A stretch of 64,000 bases of DNA, taken from positions 856,369 through 920,368 of the forward strand of contig JARGSG010000223.1 in the NCBI GenBank assembly GCA_030374805.1, written 5' to 3'. Below, in pieces: positions 56,887-64,000 of the stretch. The number at the start of each line of letters is the position of its first letter. Within the stretch, counting starts at the first letter, position 1. The notes under the pieces were generated by a model. That model was not told the origin of the DNA and made no database searches. It saw nothing but the letters and a program-made list of their open reading frames with translations. The translations under genes were made by a program, and so were the position numbers. This DNA comes from Gracilaria gracilis (lineage: Eukaryota; Rhodophyta; Florideophyceae; Gracilariales; Gracilariaceae).

Positions 56887-56904
56887 TGGGGCCCCGAACG
56901 GGTG
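56887..56904 (+). other. Candidate primer-binding site
   Basis: TGGGGCCCCGAACGGGTG follows a CA dinucleotide. It starts with TGG and resembles lysine-tRNA-type sites (TGGCGCCCGAAC...), which pair with a tRNA 3' end. It sits 118 bp before the ATG at 57022, a normal leader length. No matching LTR pair has been shown, so this is tentative. Confidence 0.45.
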
Positions 56905-57021
56905 GAGGTTTTGAGCATCAGCTCTAGTGACTCACCCATTGTGGATAAAAAGCCGATTCGCTTCACCCCTGCGGTCGAATGCTTGCCGTCTCAACCACTC
57001 CCTCACGGTACTCATCACACC

Positions 57022-59121
57022 ATGTCGGGTGCCGGTCCTTCGCGCGGCCGCGGAAGCGGCATTGCCAAGTCTGGTTCTCGGGGTGCTGCTTTGTACCATT
57101 CCCGCATCCAAACTGGTTTTCGGAGCCAGCCGGTTCCGTCTTCCTCAAACCAACCTCAAGGGATTCACGAAGGGATCCGGGACCCGTATGGTCCGGAGCC
57201 CGAGATTCCTCGTGGTATTTCCTATTATGGTTTGGAGCCGTTCACCACGGCCGACTGGAACGTTTCCCAACATGGTACCTTCGGGTTCGATCCAAGAATG
57301 GTGTCGCAAGCGACGCTGTACCGTCGGAACTGGCCAGTGGCGCCGGGGAACACATCGCTTCCCGGCGTCTTGCGCCGTCCGACTTTGGATACCTACTTGG
57401 GTTTGTTTCGTTGGGATTGCGAGCGTCTCCGCTCCGTCCCCCAAACGCTCCACCGTCGGGATAAGGAATCTCAACCTCGTCAGGGTCGGGTGGAGTGCTA
57501 TGACAGCCGCCAGCGACACACACCAATGAGGTATTTCATCCCCCCGCTTTATCCCAGCGATCTGCCGTATGTTCGTATTGAACCGGAGCTCCATTATTAC
57601 CGACGTCTGGTTGTGAAGATCTGTCAGTACGACTCCCTTCCGCAGCAGTACCTTCCGGCTTCACCACATTTGGTTTGCTTCGATAGGCCTTACAATACCA
57701 TCCATTGGGCTAACCGTCGTAGGTGGGGGGTGGATGCTGCCACCGAGGCTCGCATTCGCACCCGGTCCAGCTTCAACCGCGTCATGCATGGGTTCCATAA
57801 TGTGGAGTTCTTCTCACAACCTAATAAGGGAAGAACCTCTTGGTATGTGGCCCGACCTGAATGGTGGAATTCCTATGAGGTACCGATGTCGCTTAGCGTC
57901 CCAACCCCACCGGTACTGGCTTACTTCAAGAGCTACATCACCCGTAACCATGATCGGTATTACCTCATTTGGTCGATTGCCCTCGCGGAATGGGCCGTAT
58001 TGGTGGCCATCTTGGCTCTGCAGGCTGCCCGTGACGGTATTGACTGGGATTGTCGTTCTCGAGAAGCCGAGATTTACCGTGACGGTGTGCAACCTCCTGG
58101 TCGTATGTTCTTCATTCCCCCGAGGGTCATTCGCTACATTCGCCTATTTGGACTCGGAACCATTGTGGCAGGTACGGACTACTCTATTGAGCAGCTGGAA
58201 TCGTTGCTTACCCAAGTGGAGAGTTTCCCGTGGGGAGCCAAGCAGGGGTGGGAGGTTTTCGATCCGGTGTCCTGGAAGGTTATATCCCGCGCGGAGCAGC
58301 GCTATCCTGTGGCTCCGACCGATCAGGGACCTCCAGGGAGTCCCGAGCCATTCCCAACCGTGGTGGAATCGCCAGCAGCTACCCCTGTGGTCACTTCAGC
58401 GCCTACTCCCGCTCCAGAGGGACGCGATACGCCTGCCCATACTGGTGTCACTCCACTTCTCCCTAGTACCACAAGGGTTGATGGGCCTCCGCGGGCTATC
58501 CTCGGGGGTGTCATGGCTGCGGCTGCGGCGCCTGTCCCCTCTCAGGTGGACTCCCAGGCCATTTCAGGTTTAATGGCTCGGGTCCGCCAAGCCTGTGTGG
58601 TGAACTTCCAGCGGGCAGGTCCTACCTCTGTGGTCGAAGCTCTTACCCTTCTGGAAAGCATCCTGCCTCGTCATGCGCAGTACATGCGATCCTTTTCCCA
58701 AATTGGTGAGTTCCGGAACCGCTTCCAGGTCGAGCTCTACCAGATGGCTACCAACCAGGTGGCAGGCCTAGCGACGGCCATGGGCCCGACGCCTACAAAC
58801 CCTTTGGAGGATCCCTTATTTGGTGCTAGCCTGAACCCCGGCCTTCTAGCCGCTCCGCAGGCTCCTCTCCACATCGGGTCGTCGGCACCTCCGTCGGTTG
58901 CGCAGGCGAGCGCGCCACCTCCGATGGGTGCCGACGTGATGCCAGGCGTCAGCGTGCCTACTAGTACCCCCGTGGGTCATGGTAGCGCGCCTAGCCAGGC
59001 TCCAGGCCAGGCTCATCTCTTCCAGCCTTGGCCGGGAGCCCATCAGAACACCACTCCGGGTCGGGGATCCTCAGCTGGAGGCTCCTTGGGGCCTCACTTT
59101 GCCACTCACCCATCAGGTTGA
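57022..59121 (+). CDS. Intact 699-aa ORF, probable Gag-like protein of a retroelement
   Basis: First in-frame ATG at 57022 in a good context (CACACCATG); the frame is open from 56851. N-terminus Ser/Gly/Arg-rich (MSGAGPSRGRGSGIAKSG). The middle is Tyr/Trp/Arg-rich (RRWGVDAATEARIRTRSS, YYLIWSIALAEWAVLVAI). The C-terminal third is Pro/Ala-rich with a helical block (LMARVRQACVVNFQRAG, RFQVELYQMATNQVAGL). No CCHC knuckle, protease or polymerase motif. I do not recognise the family. Length, leader and a possible primer site favour a Gag. But the pol at 60035-64000 runs on the other strand, so it may instead be an antisense ORF between pol and 3' LTR, a layout known from some large plant gypsy elements. 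It is uninterrupted, unlike most frames here, which implies selection or recent insertion. Confidence 0.6.
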   Translation: MSGAGPSRGRGSGIAKSGSRGAALYHSRIQTGFRSQPVPSSSNQPQGIHEGIRDPYGPEPEIPRGISYYGLEPFTTADWNVSQHGTFGFDPRMVSQATLYRRNWPVAPGNTSLPGVLRRPTLDTYLGLFRWDCERLRSVPQTLHRRDKESQPRQGRVECYDSRQRHTPMRYFIPPLYPSDLPYVRIEPELHYYRRLVVKICQYDSLPQQYLPASPHLVCFDRPYNTIHWANRRRWGVDAATEARIRTRSSFNRVMHGFHNVEFFSQPNKGRTSWYVARPEWWNSYEVPMSLSVPTPPVLAYFKSYITRNHDRYYLIWSIALAEWAVLVAILALQAARDGIDWDCRSREAEIYRDGVQPPGRMFFIPPRVIRYIRLFGLGTIVAGTDYSIEQLESLLTQVESFPWGAKQGWEVFDPVSWKVISRAEQRYPVAPTDQGPPGSPEPFPTVVESPAATPVVTSAPTPAPEGRDTPAHTGVTPLLPSTTRVDGPPRAILGGVMAAAAAPVPSQVDSQAISGLMARVRQACVVNFQRAGPTSVVEALTLLESILPRHAQYMRSFSQIGEFRNRFQVELYQMATNQVAGLATAMGPTPTNPLEDPLFGASLNPGLLAAPQAPLHIGSSAPPSVAQASAPPPMGADVMPGVSVPTSTPVGHGSAPSQAPGQAHLFQPWPGAHQNTTPGRGSSAGGSLGPHFATHPSG

Positions 59122-60034
59122 TTGTCGTAACCACTTCTGCATCCCTGTTGGTATTGCTCTTTCAGTAAAGTTAAAAGTTATGTGTTTCCATGTTAGGTTC
59201 CAATTTCCATCGAGGGGCATTGCGAGGCGGAAACGCGAAAATAACTCCCCTCCCCCTTCCTTAGACCAGCGTACCACGGTGGGTGAAGCGTAGTTCCTTG
59301 TAGGTAAATTGGTTCCATCTGGAGCTACATTTGCGTGCTCGTAGTATGGATTCACCATGATGGTACGACGCTTCGCCTCCGCGCGGGGCAGCGAGCGGTT
59401 TTGCCTCCCCGTGAGGTGAGGTGACGTGCCACGCGCTTGCGCGCGGTGGCCAGCAATGTACCTGGATTGGTCTGCATGGCCTCTCACCATGCATGGGCGC
59501 ACGTGCGGTGTTTCACCCTGGAGGTTACTTGCAAGGCGAATCAAAATATTTGACCGGAAAATTACCCCTCCATATGGTAGTGAAAACGCAGAAAACCCTT
59601 TTGGTCTGTATCTCGAGAACCAAGGGGTTTCAGAGGCTGGGAATGGCCGATTCGGGAGCGCGGCACGGTCAAAATACTTAGATTTTTTGACCATGCCGTT
59701 GCTCGCTCCCTACACACAATAGTGTAAACCGAATCGGTTACTCCGCACGGCGCGCCACGGGAAGCGCGCGTATGCCTCGTCAAATAAAAAGATACAATTT
59801 TTTGAATGTTTCCACCGTGCGGGTTCGCGCGCGTGCCGCGCACGTGCATGGCGCGTGTGCAACGGCGCGCGTACAACGGTGCGTCCGTCTTTAGCGCTAC
59901 CGCTCCTTGGACGTACCCTCATGGAATGCTTCCTTCTGGTTGTACCTTCCCGGTGAGCGTCCGAACCGACTTTGGTACTCCTCATTACAATGTGCTTTTC
60001 CCCCTTCCTTGGGGGACTGCATTACCTCTAAGGT
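59122..60034. other. Spacer between converging ORF and pol, nothing recognised
   Basis: Lies between the 3' ends of the plus-strand ORF and the minus-strand pol. GC-rich with many GCGCGC-like words; no coding evidence. CTCCCCCTTCCTTAGA near 59249 recurs at about 63437. Confidence 0.45.
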
Positions 60035-63000
60035 TTACCCATCATTCGGCATGTCCACTCCTTTGCGGTTCCAGTAGCTTACCCTGAAATGGTGTGGTAT
60101 GGCTGAGGGCGGCTCAGCAGTGTCACCATCGGCGCTCCAGCCATACCAACGTACGGTGTACTTTAGACCATCTGGGGTACGGCGGTGACCTACAAGGCGT
60201 TCCACTGGGAACTCATTAGAGACCTGGGCTGGTATCGTTTCACCACTTTGGTTTAGATGAGCATCAGTACCACTAGGGGTAGGTGTTTCCTCTGAAGGAG
60301 CAACCGTAATCCCCGCAGGTGGTACGTAGTCTGGGTCGTCACCCTGTGCGTCATCATTAACCTCGATGGGTGTCCCGTCTTCCCGGGGCTGAGTCCTCAG
60401 GGCAACCGCTTGTGGGTCACGCGCGGATTCTCCGCGTTCCTTCCTGGACTGAACCGTCTGAGGTGCAACCGTGATTCGGTCAATAGAGATTGTATTCTCT
60501 ACACCATCTTGGTTCACCGTTACCGTGTGGTCGGTCGACCGAACTACCTTGAAAGGTCCCGATGATTTCGGAAGAAGCTTAGAATTGATATCTCTATCAA
60601 TAGCTTCATCATCAGCTTCATCACCCGGTCGTGGTTTAGCTCCTTTCGGGGGGTGGTCAATAAAGACATATTGACCCGGCGTAGCCGTTACCACTTGGGT
60701 TACCTTTCGGTCGTAGTCCTCCTTGTACCGCTTCTGGGATGCTATGAGCTTGCTCTCCAGCATATTTGAGAGCACGTCTCAACCTCAAAAGGGTATTCCG
60801 TTTGACCTGTGACGGTGTGAGCGCTCCGGCGGCTTCTTGTCCTAATGGGTCCCCTTCAACAACAATACCTGGTGGGTGTCTTGACAGTATTAGATCGAAC
60901 GGCGTAGTTTGCGTCGCTCGATGAACCTGAAGGTTATATGCATATGTCAAGGGCTGCACGAGCTCGTCCCAACCAGTTTGGTGTTCTTCCGTATAATGTC
61001 GCAGCCTAGATACCAGTGTTTGGTTAAAGCGCTCCACTTGCCCATTCGTTTGCGGATGGTAGGCAGTAGTGAAGTAGTGCTTAATACCCAAGAGGTTACA
61101 AACAGCTTCAAAGAACTTCGAAGCTAAGTTCGAACCATTGTCGGTAAGTAGATAAAGCGGTGCACCATACGGGTAGATCCAATTGTTCAAGAACGCCACC
61201 GCGAGGGTCGTCGATTTCGTGTCCTTCAAGGGTATCGCTCGCGTGAGCTTCGAGAACCTGTCGGTGATTCGATGATGTACTGATATCCCCTTGTGGTTTT
61301 TGGTAATGGACCCAGAAGGTCTATTGCGACGAACTCGAGAGGACCCGCTGCAGGGAATAACTTCAAATATTTTCTGTGCTTCCGGAGACCTCCACGGGTA
61401 CGTACGCAAGATTCACATTGACCTACAAAGGTATATATATCATTAGCCATATGAGGCCAGTAGTATCCTTGCCTCAAGGTGTAGTACATTCTCGTACCTC
61501 CAGGGTGTCCTGATAGCCTTGGGTAGTGGGCTAGGTACAGCACCCGAGGGCGCAGCACCTTGGGCACTACCTTTTGAAGGGAACCATCAATAGGAGCTCG
61601 CCTCCCCAGGAAACCATTTCGGTCGACGTCAAAGTTCGAGTCTTTCATACCTACTTGGTCCATGAGAGAGCGGCAATAAACATCGTTTGCTTGCTCTCTC
61701 AGGAATTCCTCGCGGGTAATTGGCATGACGTCTGTTTCCTCGAGGGCGAGTATTTCCCGAGCGATGGCATCACTAAACCACGTATCCTCTTCGGGTAGAG
61801 TCCAGTAACCTTCTAAGGTATCACCATCAGGGTTGGTAGAGATGGTAAAGCATGGGATATCATCCTCTACCGGCTCGGTGTCCAAACCATCTGTGGTAAT
61901 GCGAGACATCGCGTCCGCGACATTGTGCTTGATACCTGGACGGTACTGTACGTCATACTCGAACTCTGAAAGTCGTAACCGCCGTCGGGCAAGTCTGCCT
62001 GATGCGTCGGCCAGACCCAGTATCCACCGTAGAGCATCATGGTCGGTTCGAAGCGTGAACCTTTCACCATATAGGTAGGGACGGAGCATCAACATGCTCC
62101 AGACTACTGCCAGACATTCCTTTTCGGTTGTTGTGTAGTTCTTTTCTGCAGCGTGCAAAGCACGGCTCCAGTACCCTATAGGTAGTTTGTCGCCGTTTTC
62201 TTGTTCCTGCATAAGACAACAACCAATTTGGGCGTCCGAAGCGTCAGTATCCAACGTGTATCGTAAACCAGCTTTGGGTAATGCCAAGATGGGAGGTGTC
62301 AAGAGCGCATGTTTCAGCGCCTCGAACGCATCCATTTCCTCATTGGTAAGACATTCAAACCTTGTAGGTTGACCTTTCAGCAGCTTCCTGTTGAGGGGAG
62401 CCGCTATCTTGGCAAATCCCTTGATAAACCGGCGGTACACATTGCACAAACCTATAAAGGATCGGATTTCCGTCTGGAACGTGGGTGGCTTCGCCTCCTG
62501 CACGGCCCGGATATTCCGCGGCGTCACTTCTAACCTCCCAGGGCTGATGATAGGACCAAGGTATTCTACCTCTTTGGTGAAGAATTCGCACTTGCGGAGC
62601 TTCAACGTTACTCCAGATTCTCTCAAAAGGTTCAAAACTTCCCTAACATGGTGGAAATGTTCCTCTACCGTTCTGGAATATATGATTACATCGTCGATGT
62701 ATACCAGAGCGGTTCTCCACTTCACCTTCGAAAGGATTATATCTAACGCCCTCTGAAAGGTAGCCGGGGCATTTCGCAACCCAAAGGGCATACGCGTAAA
62801 ACGGAATAACCCAGCGTGGCAAGTAAACGTAGTTTTGTCCTTGTCTTCTTCCCTGATAGGTACCTGCCAATAACCACAATTGGCATCGAGCGTAGTAAAG
62901 ATCTTGGCGTTGCCCAACGAAATCTATACACTCGTCCATTCTAGGTATTGGGTAAGAATCCCTAATGGTCATACTATTCAGTCGTCTGTAGTCCACACAG

Positions 63001-64000
63001 AACCGCATACGGGTATCATTCTTCTTTGTGACGAGAACCACAGGGCTGGCCCAGTCCGCATTTGCTGGTTCTATGACACCTTCACGGAGCATTCTCTCGA
63101 CCTCATTGAGCTCAACCTCCCGGGCTTTTGGAACCTGCACGGTAAGGCTGCTGGTAAATGGGTTTCCAGCCAGGCACCATATCAATACGGTGCTCTGTAG
63201 CCTCAATTTGGCCCAACCGGCCCGACCACATGGGTTCAAATTCTTCTAAGAGACTGAGGGATCCGGTCTCGGAGAGCCTGGTTCTCCGCACCGATCTGGA
63301 CTTCCTCTCTCCAATTCCGCACTGGGTCCAGTTCCATAGTCTTTTCCTGATCCCTAACCTTAAAGGTACTGGCGATCTTCTGTTCAATTTTGGTATTTGT
63401 CGATAACGGGGGCGCATATGCAGGGTATGGCGCATCCGTTCCTCCCCCTTCCTTAGAGGTGGCGACCTTGCCCAAGCACATTAGGTGAGACCGTGAAAAC
63501 CCCTTGTGGTGCCGGAAGTGCGGATTCCAATAGTGGTATTCTTGGGTAACTTAACAATGTGATTGCTAAAGTTACTCAAGTACACCTTGAAGGCTTGGTT
63601 AGGGATGTTGTCGATAATCCCGTTTGCCATCAAGGCGAGATGTCTTTCTGCCAACCTAGGATGGTTCTGTAGCATTACCAATCCTGGAACCTGCGCATGA
63701 GACGTTCACTACCATTTGGGTCATAGCCGGAATTGAAACCAATTTGGTGAGCCGTATCTTGTTTGACACCGTTTCGGTGGGTATATTGAACCTCGGCTTC
63801 TTACGCCAACCATCTTTGGTCTGCGTATTACCCAGTATAGCAATACGACCCACCTTGACGAGAGCGACCGTTCGGGACCCTGGCAAAATTTTGCCTTGAC
63901 GTTTGTCAATAAAGTTGGTCCCAGAGGATTACAGGCCTGTCGCCAGACATTCCCCCACAAAGAAATTGAGCTTACCTTCAAGTTCCAAGTTGTACCACAG
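60035..64000 (-). pseudogene. Ty3/gypsy chromovirus-like Pol, right end outside window
   Basis: Minus strand, from the window edge downward. A post-protease region (LSNFSNHIVKLPKNTTIG) lies near 63570. RT has WASPVVLVTKKND, CVDYRRLNSMT, TLDANCGYWQV and YIDDVIIYS (about 62691-62702). RNase H has YTLDTDASDAQIG and LRTDHDALRWIL. The integrase has HPGGTRMYYTLRQGYYWPHM with CESC, AIDLLGPL (D), LTDNGSNLA (D) and QTNGQVERFNQTL (E), so the triad is complete. The C-terminal part (60775-60035) has ESKLIASQKRYKEDYDRKV, DINSKLLPKSSGPFKVVRST and a chromodomain, FPVERLVGHRRTPDGLKYTV through WYGWSADGDT. Frame changes near 63300, 63130, 62905, 61260 and 60770 break it. The stretch 61226-62917 is one open frame of 563 codons. 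Chromodomains steer integration to modified chromatin. Gag and the 5' LTR are beyond 64000. Confidence 0.92.

Noticed and set aside
1-64000. CRISPR arrays, operons, bacterial promoters or terminators
   Set aside because: No regularly spaced identical repeats and no prokaryotic gene organisation; the content is eukaryotic transposons.

Overview
The window is eukaryotic nuclear DNA made almost entirely of transposable elements, most of them decayed. It holds Ty3/gypsy and Ty1/copia elements with LTRs and target-site duplications (TSDs), pogo-type and Harbinger-type transposases, and a very large Plavaka-like DNA transposon. No bacterial gene organisation is present. The family mix fits a red alga of the Chondrus type or possibly an oomycete. 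There is no rRNA, tRNA or clear host gene to settle the taxon, so that is inference.

Layout. 1-8161: right-hand part of a Ty3/gypsy element (+) with a long 3' LTR (6250-8161) and an unusual accessory module after the integrase. 8162-11681: host DNA with a dead Harbinger-like transposase. 11687-13567: solo copy of the same LTR in inverse orientation with a perfect 5-bp TSD. 15095-28686: a pogo/DDE_1 transposase pseudogene (-) split in two by a 12,011-bp transposon at 16152-28162. The split is exact: removing the insert plus one 2-bp TSD restores the pogo reading frame at the junction. 28835-33583: complete Ty1/copia element (-) with 319-bp LTRs and a 5-bp TSD. 34634-38038: palindromic block with two head-to-head copies of a DDE_Tnp_4 transposase gene. 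38133-39104: two-repeat protein related to the gypsy accessory module. 40850-42011: another DDE_Tnp_4 pseudogene. 42640-56886: mostly non-coding, with a degenerate minisatellite, a possible zinc-finger gene, a Plant_tran-type pseudogene and LTR-like fragments. 57022-59121: intact 699-codon ORF (+) behind a possible primer-binding site. 60035-64000: gypsy pol (-) with a C-terminal chromodomain.

The most striking object is the 12-kb transposon. Besides a Plavaka-like transposase it carries a fused DNA methyltransferase-SET reading frame, a divergently oriented 2OG-Fe(II) dioxygenase-like gene, an intact ketopantoate-reductase-like gene and two unrecognised genes, between matching terminal inverted repeats and copies of a subterminal TGCTAGTTT motif. 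It looks like a mobile element that carried its own chromatin- and DNA-modification genes. Most of its genes are now broken, and all eight in-frame stops seen in the transposase and methyltransferase-SET frames could each have arisen by one C-to-T change.

The second notable observation is an apparently undescribed domain of about 150 residues. It occurs once at the end of the first gypsy polyprotein and twice in the separate gene at 38133-39104.

All identifications are from reading translations by eye. Many elements show frameshifts, some at homopolymers, so part of the apparent decay could be sequence error.
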